Shown: positions 1 through 5,600 of the stretch, piece after piece | How positions within the stretch are numbered: the first letter of the stretch is position 1 | Layout: every line of letters begins with the position of its first letter | Assembly (NCBI GenBank): GCA_023419055.1 | Contig: JAEZYO010000782.1 | Span: forward strand, 1-8,257 | Direction: 5' to 3' | From: Pseudomonadota bacterium | GTDB lineage: Bacteria > Myxococcota > Polyangia > Polyangiales > Polyangiaceae | Length of the DNA: 8,257 nt | Program-made: the position numbers and the translations under genes | The notes under the pieces: model-generated | The model's input: the letters and a program-made list of their open reading frames with translations, nothing else | Databases searched by the model: none | What the model was told of the DNA's origin: nothing

Positions 1-1
1 C

Positions 2-1777
2 GCTGCGAGCACCCTCGGGGTGCGCTTCTTGCTCGTGAACCTCGAAGATCCCGATCGCTACTCGTGGTGGGTCGGTTTCGGGATCGAGTCGGCGCGCAAG
101 CTGCCCGCGTTCGACTCGCTCTTGCTGCAGCTCGGGCACGCGCTCTTCCCCTTCAGCGCTCTGATCCCGTTCGCCGCAGCGCGCCTCTTGCTCCGGCGCC
201 CCGAGCGGAGCGGGGTCGAGCTCGAGCGGCGCGTCGCTCTCTCCACGCTCGTCCTCGTCGCGCCCGTCGTGGCTTGCGCGGGCTACACGTTGCTCGCGCC
301 GGTCGCAGGTGTCCTCCCTTTCGGAGCGGTGGCGGCGCTGGCAGTGATTCCAGCGCTCGGCCTCGTCGATCTCGATCGCGGCGCGCCGGCGTCGCGCGTG
401 TTCGGGATGGTGGTGGGAGCGCTCGCGCTCGTGCTGCTCTTCGACCTCGACGCGTTCCCCGAGAAGGCGCTCTCGGCCTTCGTCGTCCCCGATCCCAGGC
501 TCCCGGAGACGTTTCGCCAAACGAGCACGCTGGTGCTCGCCGCGGGAACGCTCGCGTTCGCGGCAATCGTGTTCCTCGCCACGCTCGAGGAGCCCGATCC
601 GTCGCTGCCGACCTTCCAGCGCCGCGAGTTCGGCGCTTGGTTCGTCACCTTGCGCGAGCTCTGGGGCGGGAACCTGCTCTTCGGCTTGCTCGCGGTCGAG
701 GCGGCCCTCGTCGGCTTCGTCCTCATCGACTCGATCGCCGATCGCTTGCCCGCGCTGCGGCAGTACGTGACGTTCGGCGGCCTCTCGCGCAGCGTCGCGC
801 GCGCAGGCTGGCTCGTGCTTCCGGCGCTCGTCGTCGCTCCACCGCTCGTCACCGCGGCGCGTGACACGCTCCGTCTCTACGTGCGGCTCACCGCCCGGCT
901 CCCGTGGCTGCCGGGGCGCGGCACGCTCGCCGTGCTGGCTCCGGTCTTGTTCGGGACGGCGCTCAGCCTCGGCTACTACCCGAAGCTCTTGGTGCAGCTC
1001 TCGCCCAAGCAGACATTTCTCTCCTACCGAGCGCTCGCGCGCCCGGACGAAAAGCTCGCGATGGTGGGCGCGGCCTCGAGCAGCGCGAGCTACTACGCCG
1101 GAGGGAACATTCGGACCTTTCCGAGCGCAGGTGACGCTTTCGACTGGCTGATGTCCGGCCCGGGGCGTCGCTGGCTCGTGATCAGGCAGAGCGATCTCGC
1201 CGCGTTGAACGCGGAGTTCAGAGGCCAGAGCCCCGAGCGCCAGAACCTCCCGGTGCTCGACGCGACGTCGAGCGAGGTGCTGCTCGCGTCGAACCGTCTT
1301 GCTCCCGGAGAGACCAACCAGAACCCGCTCGAGGGTTTGGTGCTGTCTCGAGCGCCTGCTCCGCGGCATCGACTCGACGCCAACCTGGGTGGCCAGCTCG
1401 ACGTGCTCGGTTGGGAGGTGCGCGATCTCGACGGCAACGTGATGTCGACCGTCAGGCCCGGGCCGCGCTACGTGTTCACCATCTACTACAAGGTGGTAGC
1501 GCCGGTGTCGGGCTCCTGGGACACCTTCATTCACATCGATGGGTTTCAGCGCCGCTTCAACGGCGACCATCCCACGCTCGGCGGCAAATATCCGTTCCAG
1601 CTCTTTCGCGAGGGCGACTTCTTCGCCGATCGTTACGAGTTCACGCTCGAGCCGCACTTCAGCCCCGGCACGTATCGAGTCTACTTCGGGCTCTTCAGCG
1701 GCAGTCGTCGTATGGAGGTCAAACGAGGTCGCAACGACGACGATCGGATCGACGCTGGCACGCTCGTCATCGAGTGA
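2..1777 (+). CDS. GT39/PMT-like membrane glycosyltransferase, C-terminal part (5' partial)
   Basis: The frame is open to the left edge. The GTG at 20 is probably internal, because the codons before it are also open and the protein enters mid-domain, so the N-terminus is missing. Counting from that GTG, hydrophobic segments lie near residues 34-54, 73-95, 99-115, 126-143, 170-190, 213-235, 261-277 and 297-318. A soluble part of about 265 residues follows. It begins with an alpha/beta-looking stretch (DEKLAMVGAASSSASYYAGG) and ends in a beta-rich domain (about 455-585) with the patterns DTFIHIDGFQRRFNGDHP and GTYRVYFGLF. From memory, large delta-proteobacterial dolichyl-phosphate-mannose-type (family 39) glycosyltransferases have this layout: a multi-helix membrane part that uses a lipid-linked sugar, then a periplasmic beta-sandwich. 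The catalytic acidic loop would sit in the missing N-terminal part, so activity cannot be judged here. The alternative is another polytopic transferase such as an O-antigen ligase-like or ArnT-like protein. The stop is TGA at 1775-1777, and 151 bp separate it from the PilZ gene. Confidence 0.72.
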   Translation, partial: AASTLGVRFLLVNLEDPDRYSWWVGFGIESARKLPAFDSLLLQLGHALFPFSALIPFAAARLLLRRPERSGVELERRVALSTLVLVAPVVACAGYTLLAPVAGVLPFGAVAALAVIPALGLVDLDRGAPASRVFGMVVGALALVLLFDLDAFPEKALSAFVVPDPRLPETFRQTSTLVLAAGTLAFAAIVFLATLEEPDPSLPTFQRREFGAWFVTLRELWGGNLLFGLLAVEAALVGFVLIDSIADRLPALRQYVTFGGLSRSVARAGWLVLPALVVAPPLVTAARDTLRLYVRLTARLPWLPGRGTLAVLAPVLFGTALSLGYYPKLLVQLSPKQTFLSYRALARPDEKLAMVGAASSSASYYAGGNIRTFPSAGDAFDWLMSGPGRRWLVIRQSDLAALNAEFRGQSPERQNLPVLDATSSEVLLASNRLAPGETNQNPLEGLVLSRAPAPRHRLDANLGGQLDVLGWEVRDLDGNVMSTVRPGPRYVFTIYYKVVAPVSGSWDTFIHIDGFQRRFNGDHPTLGGKYPFQLFREGDFFADRYEFTLEPHFSPGTYRVYFGLFSGSRRMEVKRGRNDDDRIDAGTLVIE

Positions 1778-1879
1778 GTCGAAACGTTCGAAGCCTTCGC
1801 CACACCGAACTGGTTCGACCGGGCCGGCCTTCGCGCTTTCGCGACCCCCGGGCGTGAAATCACCGGCTCGAAAACCGCG

Positions 1880-1893
1880 CCCCCAAAGGGGGG
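1880..1893 (+). other. GC hairpin in the PilZ gene leader
   Basis: CCCCC-AAA-GGGGG (1880-1884/1888-1892) forms a perfect 5-bp stem with a 3-nt loop, 36 nt before the GTG at 1929. It lacks a following T tract, so it is not a classical terminator for the upstream gene. It could be a 5' leader structure or a weak terminator. The rest of the 1778-1928 gap holds only two short dyads, TCGAA-ACG-TTCGA (1779-1791) and CGAAC-TG-GTTCG (1806-1817), and no convincing promoter. Confidence 0.4.
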
Positions 1894-1928
1894 TGACACG
1901 GCGGAAGAACAGGGGTAAGGGCGAAGAA

Positions 1929-2321
1929 GTGAGCCGCGACGAGCAGAAGTCAGCCGAGTTCCCGCCGTCGGAGCGACGCTCCTCGGAGCGGATCGAGGTC
2001 ACGTGGGCGGTGGACTGCGAGACCGAGGCGACGTTCCTCTACGCGAACATCACGAACATCTCGGAGGTCGGGATCTTCGTGCGCACTCACGAACCGCTCG
2101 AGGTAGGGACTCGGGTCACGCTCAAGTTTCAGCCACCGGGCGCGCGCGACCCGTTCGTCTTGACCGGCCAGGTGCAGTGGGTGAACCCGCTGCGCGTGCT
2201 GAGCGACAACCCGAACCCGGGCATGGGCATTCGCTTCATCGATCTCACGCTCGAAGCGCGTGAACGGCTGATCGATACGGTGCGCACCATCGCGTACGTG
2301 CACGCGAGCACCACCAATTGA
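1929..2321 (+). CDS. Stand-alone PilZ domain c-di-GMP-binding protein
   Basis: A 130-aa single-domain protein. The N-terminal RxxxR motif (R17-S-S-E-R21) and the downstream NxSxxG motif (N43-I-S-E-V-G48) are the two nucleotide-contacting signatures of PilZ domains, and both are intact. They are followed by the alternating strands of the six-strand barrel (GIFVRT, TRVTLKF, FVLTGQVQWV, GMGIRFIDL) and a C-terminal helix ending near residue 125. The GMGIRFIDL ending resembles the PilZ subfamily expanded in Myxococcus (TIGR02266 type, which includes the polarity regulator PlpA). It should bind cyclic di-GMP and pass the signal to a protein partner; the partner is unknown. It has no signal peptide or membrane segment, so it is cytoplasmic. 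I chose GTG 1929 because AAGGG (1917-1921) sits 7 nt upstream and the domain starts just after. The frame is open further upstream, including a GTG at 1893, but the encoded residues are basic and unstructured. The gene is convergent with the anti-sigma gene. Confidence 0.9.
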   Translation: MSRDEQKSAEFPPSERRSSERIEVTWAVDCETEATFLYANITNISEVGIFVRTHEPLEVGTRVTLKFQPPGARDPFVLTGQVQWVNPLRVLSDNPNPGMGIRFIDLTLEARERLIDTVRTIAYVHASTTN

Positions 2322-2333
2322 TTGGTTCGTTCG

Positions 2334-2369
2334 TCGGTCGCGCGGGGTGAAACCATCGCGGACGACCGA
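2334..2369. terminator. Long hairpin between convergent genes, probable bidirectional terminator
   Basis: TCGGTCG (2334-2340) pairs perfectly with CGACCGA (2363-2369). After a GA bulge, CGCG (2341-2344) pairs with CGCG (2357-2360), and an inner GGT/ACC closes a small loop. This 11-14 bp stem lies 12 nt after the PilZ stop and 12 nt beyond the anti-sigma stop, where a shared terminator is expected. No T-tract is visible on either strand. A competing small hairpin, CCGAG-TCT-CTCGG, covers 2366-2378. Confidence 0.5.
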
Positions 2370-2381
2370 GTCTCTCGGAGC

Positions 2382-3449
2382 CTAACGGTACGCCGAGTCA
2401 GCGGCCGGCTTCGCCGGGGGAGCGGCCTGCGGCACGGCGGCCGGCGGAGCGGCGCCTCCGGCTGCGGGCCGTGAGGCCGCCTTGGCCTTTCTAGCGGCGA
2501 CCGCGGGGGTCTCGTCTTCGAGCCGACCAAGCGCTGCGCGTGCCCGGTCCTCGTAGCTCGTCGAATAGAGGCGCTCGTAGCTGCGGCGAGCCTGATCGAC
2601 CTCGCCGAGCGACTTGTAGCAATCGGCGGCCTGCCAGGTCGCCTCGAGCGCGCTGGCGGTCCCGGGGTAGCGCGCCGTCACCTGCTCGAACTGCATCGAC
2701 GCTGCGCTGCAGCCGTCGCTTTGTCGAGTGGAGCGCGCGGCGTAGAGGGCCGCCTCGGGGGCGTGGTCGCCGCCGCGGGTCGCCACGCTCTCGAACGCTC
2801 GGCGCGCCTCGACGTAGCGGCCCTCGTCGAACAGCGCGACCCCGTTCGCAAACGCGGAGGCCGTGTCCCCGCCGCTCTTCGCGAGCTCCTCGTCCACCCC
2901 GACCGCGACGGGCGCCGGCGGAGCGGCCGACGCGGCGCGAGGCGACTTGGCCTCGGCTTCGCCTGGGGCCTCCGCGGCTGCAGCAACCGGAGCCGGTTCG
3001 TCGCGGAGGCGCTCCGGCATCGGCACGACCAGCGTGTCGCTCTCGCTCTCGGGGACGCCGCGCTCCGTCACGAGCACCCGCTCGCGATCGCCCGGACGCG
3101 CTCTCAAGAAGACCAGGCTCGACCCGATCATCAACAAGAGGAGCGCGGCCATCGCGAGCTGCGGTCGCATCGCGTAGCCCGCGAGCACGGACACCGCTCG
3201 CCCGAAGCGTTGTCGGAGCGGTAGCACCGCTCGCGCCTGGCGCTCGGCCTCCAGGATCTTGAGCTCGAGACCATCCGGCGGATCGACCAGCGGCAGACTT
3301 CCGACCTCGCGCGTCGCCCGGAGCTCCGTGACGATCGCGCGACAGCGCGTGCAGTGCTCGGTGTGCCGCTTCGCGGAAGCTTGCGTGAGCTCGTCCAGCT
3401 CTCCGTAAAGGAGATCCAGGAGCACGCGGTCGAACTTCTCGCAATCCAT
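2382..3449 (-). CDS. Transmembrane zinc-finger anti-sigma factor with periplasmic TPR domain
   Basis: A 355-aa protein. The N-terminus (about 1-45) is a zf-HC2/ZAS anti-sigma domain: H29-x3-C33-x2-C36, with C3 as the likely fourth zinc ligand. This fold clamps ECF sigma factors in the cytoplasm. One membrane helix follows at about 98-115, then an acidic Ala/Pro-rich linker (about 150-190), three TPR-like units (about 196-225, 231-261 and 268-298), and an Ala/Pro/Lys-rich tail (315-355). The topology is therefore cytoplasmic inhibitor, membrane anchor and periplasmic TPR sensor. Two cysteines, C247 and C277, lie in the periplasmic TPR region. The gene lies 47 bp downstream of the ECF sigma gene on the same strand, the usual sigma/anti-sigma order, so the sigma factor is its likely partner. 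No clear Shine-Dalgarno sequence precedes the ATG. The zinc motif begins immediately after it, so the start is nevertheless secure. The periplasmic ligand or partner is unknown. Confidence 0.88.
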   Translation of the reverse strand: MDCEKFDRVLLDLLYGELDELTQASAKRHTEHCTRCRAIVTELRATREVGSLPLVDPPDGLELKILEAERQARAVLPLRQRFGRAVSVLAGYAMRPQLAMAALLLLMIGSSLVFLRARPGDRERVLVTERGVPESESDTLVVPMPERLRDEPAPVAAAAEAPGEAEAKSPRAASAAPPAPVAVGVDEELAKSGGDTASAFANGVALFDEGRYVEARRAFESVATRGGDHAPEAALYAARSTRQSDGCSAASMQFEQVTARYPGTASALEATWQAADCYKSLGEVDQARRSYERLYSTSYEDRARAALGRLEDETPAVAARKAKAASRPAAGGAAPPAAVPQAAPPAKPAADSAYR

Positions 3450-3496
3450 GGGGTCGTCGGTGTCGGCTTTGATTCGTGGGGAGGGGAGGCTCGGGG

Positions 3497-4111
3497 CTAC
3501 CTCAGGGCGCGAGCGTACTCCTCGAAGTCGGAGAGGGCATGCTTCAGGCGATCGAGCGCGTAGCGCATCCGGCTCTTGACGGTGTTTTCGGGAACGCCGG
3601 TGACCTCGGCGATGTCCTTGAACGGGAGGTTGGCGATCTCGCGCAGCAGGAAGACCTCGCGCTGTTCCTCGGGGAGCCCGCCGAGCGCCTCGACGATGGT
3701 GGACATCACCTGCGACGACGCGGTCGCCCGCTCGGCGCTCGCCTTCGGGTGGTGGTCCGGGACCAGATCGCCGAGCGTCCGCTCCGTCTCACCGCGCAGC
3801 GGCTCGTCGAGGGACGGGTGCTTGCGGTGGGCCGCCTTGCGGAGCTGGTCGATGCAGAGGTTCCTCGCGATCGTGTAGAGCCAGGTCGCGAAGCGGGCCT
3901 CGTGTTTGAACTCCGCCGCGTTCTGCACCAGCTTGAGAAAAACCTCTTGGGTGACGTCCTCGGCGACGTTCGGCTGTCGTAGCTGGCGGAGACAAAAGTT
4001 GTACACGGGTCGCTGGTGACGGCGGACCAAGTCGGCGAACGCCTGCCGATCGCCACGCTGGTAGCGCACCATCAGCATCTCGTCCGTTGCATCGCCCTGA
4101 CCGGTCGCCAT
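3497..4111 (-). CDS. ECF-type RNA polymerase sigma-70 family factor
   Basis: A 204-aa protein of standard ECF size with only sigma-2 and sigma-4 regions. Sigma-2 spans about 20-92: RYQRGDRQAFADLVRRH, then DVTQEVFLKL (52-61, core-binding region 2.2) and FATWLYTIARNLCIDQLRK (74-92, region 2.3-2.4, -10 recognition). A charged linker covers about 93-135. Sigma-4 spans about 139-193, with LPEEQREVFLLREI and the helix-turn-helix FKDIAEVTGVPENTVKSRMR (-35 recognition). It directs RNA polymerase to a small regulon and should be held inactive by the membrane anti-sigma factor encoded next. The start is uncertain. ATG 4111 has only a weak upstream ribosome site, and in-frame ATGs at 4078 (M12) and 4072 (M14) would keep the whole sigma-2 region. 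The ATG at 4078 is preceded by GGACGAG. The gene is divergent from the envelope operon at 4668. Confidence 0.95.
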   Translation of the reverse strand: MATGQGDATDEMLMVRYQRGDRQAFADLVRRHQRPVYNFCLRQLRQPNVAEDVTQEVFLKLVQNAAEFKHEARFATWLYTIARNLCIDQLRKAAHRKHPSLDEPLRGETERTLGDLVPDHHPKASAERATASSQVMSTIVEALGGLPEEQREVFLLREIANLPFKDIAEVTGVPENTVKSRMRYALDRLKHALSDFEEYARALR

Positions 4112-4122
4112 CCCGATCCGCT

Positions 4123-4148
4123 GACCTCGGGGAGGAGCAGAAAGTTCG
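4123..4148 (-). promoter_or_regulatory. Candidate ECF-type (autoregulatory) promoter of the sigma gene
   Basis: Read on the minus strand, CGAACTT (4148-4142), a 16-nt spacer and GTC (4125-4123) match the general ECF pattern of a GAAC-type -35 and a GTC-type -10. Transcription would begin near 4116, almost at the ATG at 4111. This fits either a nearly leaderless message or the downstream start at 4078. ECF factors often drive their own operon. The assignment rests on motif shape only. Confidence 0.35.
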
Positions 4149-4314
4149 GAACCGACCGCGCTTGCGCGCCCTGCATGGGCGTCGCCGCCGTCGCCCTTAT
4201 GGACGCACCGGCACGCGGATCGATCTTCAGCCTCTCCGCCTCGACATGTACCGCCCCCCGCCCTCGGGCTGCAAGGGAGCGTTCACCGCCAAGTCGACAC
4301 CGCTCGCGCCGGAA

Positions 4315-4417
4315 CCTTGGGAGTCCCAGGTAGGGACGGGGGCGTTAGCCCCCAGCATCTTCTGCTTGGCTCAGTTCGGGATTGCGCAGAAGATTCCATC
4401 CCGACGGGGTCACCCCC
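4315..4417. other. Cluster of stem-loops, possible structured RNA or palindromic element
   Basis: Four consecutive inverted repeats lie within about 100 nt. CCT(T)GGG pairs with CCCAGG (4315-4321/4325-4330). GGGGGC-GTTA-GCCCCC (4338-4353) is a perfect 6-bp stem. ATCTTCTGC pairs perfectly with GCAGAAGAT (4357-4365/4386-4394) around a 20-nt loop. GGGG-TCA-CCCC covers 4406-4416. GGGA (4333-4336) can also pair with TCCC (4399-4402), enclosing the second and third hairpins as a three-way junction. I recognise no known riboswitch or small RNA family. It could be a small RNA, a cis-regulatory leader, or a dispersed palindromic repeat. Confidence 0.4.
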
Positions 4418-4537
4418 TGAGCTTCGAGTTACACGGCATGGCTTCCGAGCACCTGGGTCGTCCGCGACGGGCCACGCGCGCACTCGCGCGCGCGGAGCTG
4501 CATGCCGGAATCAAGGGCTGCTCGACCGGCAGTGCGG

Positions 4538-4561
4538 CCGGAGTTCGTACCGGACTTCGTC
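4538..4561 (+). repeat. 12-bp tandem direct repeat upstream of the envelope operon
   Basis: Two adjacent 12-mers, CCGGAGTTCGTA and CCGGACTTCGTC, agree at 10 of 12 positions. They lie about 36 bp upstream of the candidate -35 element, where an activator would be expected to bind on the same face of the helix. No protein can be named. Confidence 0.4.
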
Positions 4562-4596
4562 ACGATAAAGGCGAGAATTCGCACAGTTCGTCGGGG

Positions 4597-4625
4597 TTGC
4601 GCCGAAGCGCAAATCCGCACATAAC
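4597..4625 (+). promoter_or_regulatory. Candidate promoter and operator dyad of the envelope operon
   Basis: TTGCGC (4597-4602) and CATAAC (4620-4625) are separated by 17 bp and are weak housekeeping-type -35/-10 candidates, about 43 bp before the ATG at 4668. The -35 candidate is half of a perfect 6-bp dyad, TTGCGC-CGAA-GCGCAA (4597-4612). A repressor bound there would block the polymerase. The same dyad could instead be a hairpin if transcription starts upstream. Confidence 0.35.
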
Positions 4626-4667
4626 CGCCGACGAGCTCTTCAAAGCGAACCCGTGTAGAGAGGGAAC

Positions 4668-5600
4668 ATGCACTTGAAAAAAGCTTTGTGGTTCCTCGGC
4701 GTTGCCGCCGGCACCGTCTGCTCGTGGACACTGGCTGGAGCACAAAGCGCTCAGCCAGCCGCGGGCAGCGCGCCCGCCGCGAGCGCCGCAGCGCCGGCGA
4801 AAGGCTCGCCTGCTGCGACCACGAGCGCTGCTCCCGCCGCGAGCGCTGCGCCGCCGGCTGCGGCTTCCGTCCCGGCACCTGCTGCGACGGCCCCCACCAC
4901 CGCACCTGCAGCGACGACGACTGCGACTCCGCCTCCTGCACCCGCGTCTCCGGCGACCACGGCCGCACCTGCAGCTCCCGCGGCCGGCATGGACGGTTCG
5001 ACTTACGTCGTGCGGCTCCGCGATCTCGAGCAACGGATCGACGAGCTCAAGGAGCAGATCCGCCGCAGCCATACGCGCCTAAGCTTGCTGAGCGACACCA
5101 TCCTCTCCGGTGGTGTCGGCGGCGCGCGCGCGGACATCGTCTTCAAGAACGAGCTCTCCGGCGCCTTTCAGTTGACCGGGGCCACCTTCGTGCTCGACGG
5201 CGCGGTCCAGTACAACAAGCAAGACGACAGCGGAACGCTCGCGACGCAGAAGGAGATCTCGATTTTCAGCGGCTCCGTGCCGCCCGGCGACCACACGCTG
5301 CAGGTCGTGCTCAAGCTCCGCGGCCACGGCTACGGGGTGTTCTCGTACCTGCGCGGGTACAAGTTCAACGTCCCCGCGACGCACTCCTTCACAGTGACCG
5401 AGGGTAAGGCGATCAAGCTCGAAGCCGTGGTCTGGGAGAAGGGCGACGTCACGACTCCCCTCGAAGAACGCCCGGCAATCCGCTGGCAGCAGACGCTCTC
5501 GAACGTCGGGGCGAGCTCCGAGATGCAACCGGAGTCCACCGGCTCGCCGGCGGCGGGCGGAGTCAAGGCAGGAGTATCGATCGGAACGGGAGCGAAGTAA
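4668..5600 (+). CDS. Exported Ala/Pro-linker, coiled-coil and beta-domain protein, function unknown
   Basis: A 310-aa protein. Residues 1-25 are a signal peptide (KK n-region, hydrophobic core, AGA|Q cleavage site). Residues 26-107 are a low-complexity Ala/Pro/Thr/Ser linker. Residues 113-146 form a short coiled coil (RLRDLEQRIDELKEQIRR). Residues 153-277 are a beta-rich domain with distinctive strings such as VPPGDHTLQVVLKLRGHGYG and FSYLRGYKF. The C-terminal tail is disordered. The protein should be periplasmic or envelope-associated. From memory, related myxobacterial proteins are often labelled dihydrolipoamide acetyltransferase; that name probably comes from the Ala/Pro linker, because I see no lipoyl domain and no acyltransferase HxxxD motif. 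It is the first gene of the operon: GAGAGGGA lies just before the ATG, and its TAA overlaps the next ATG by one base (TAATG). A structural or scaffolding role alongside the TPR protein is inferred from context. Confidence 0.85.
   Translation: MHLKKALWFLGVAAGTVCSWTLAGAQSAQPAAGSAPAASAAAPAKGSPAATTSAAPAASAAPPAAASVPAPAATAPTTAPAATTTATPPPAPASPATTAAPAAPAAGMDGSTYVVRLRDLEQRIDELKEQIRRSHTRLSLLSDTILSGGVGGARADIVFKNELSGAFQLTGATFVLDGAVQYNKQDDSGTLATQKEISIFSGSVPPGDHTLQVVLKLRGHGYGVFSYLRGYKFNVPATHSFTVTEGKAIKLEAVVWEKGDVTTPLEERPAIRWQQTLSNVGASSEMQPESTGSPAAGGVKAGVSIGTGAK

Larger units (their letters stand above)
4112..4667. other. 556-bp divergent intergenic region, no gene assigned
   Basis: This gap separates the ECF sigma gene (minus strand) from the envelope operon (plus strand). 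It has to hold both promoters, yet it is much longer than two promoters need. It contains a stem-loop cluster (about 4315-4417), a GC-rich alternating purine-pyrimidine stretch (4474-4494), a 12-bp tandem repeat (4538-4561) and a dyad near a possible -35 element (4597-4612). An open frame crosses most of the gap. Its third-position composition is weaker than in the flanking genes and its product looks like no protein I know, so I do not call it a gene. Confidence 0.6.

Noticed and set aside
20..22. GTG as the true start of the glycosyltransferase-like gene
   Set aside because: The frame is open upstream to the window edge and the protein lacks any N-terminal catalytic region, so an internal codon is more likely.
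64..864. Arg/Ala-rich open frames on both strands within the glycosyltransferase gene
   Set aside because: These are shadow frames of a gene with clear membrane segments and a conserved C-terminal domain.
1893..1895. Alternative upstream GTG start for the PilZ protein
   Set aside because: The G-run in front is too close to act as a ribosome site and lies in a hairpin; the added residues are basic and outside the PilZ domain.
2313..2326. ACCAAT-TG-ATTGGT dyad over the PilZ stop codon as a terminator
   Set aside because: The 2-nt loop is too tight for a stable hairpin and a longer, better-placed stem follows at 2334-2369.
2491..3444. Long Arg/Gly-rich open frames overlapping the anti-sigma gene on both strands
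   Set aside because: The anti-sigma frame has an exact HxxxCxxC zinc motif, a membrane helix and TPRs; the others are compositional artefacts.
4311..4347. GGAACCTT as an ECF -35 element facing the envelope operon
   Set aside because: No CGTC- or GTC-type -10 lies at 15-17 bp spacing; the nearest CGTTA is about 27 bp away.
4087..4677. Open frame across the divergent intergenic region (about 140 residues if started at 4246)
   Set aside because: Third-position GC bias is weaker than in flanking genes, no ribosome site is convincing, the product is low-complexity and unlike known proteins, and it runs over hairpins and the start of the 4668 gene. Chance openness in GC-rich DNA is the simpler explanation.
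4668..5600. Dihydrolipoamide acetyltransferase (pyruvate dehydrogenase E2)
   Set aside because: There is a secretion signal, no lipoyl domain and no HxxxD catalytic motif; only the Ala/Pro linker resembles E2.
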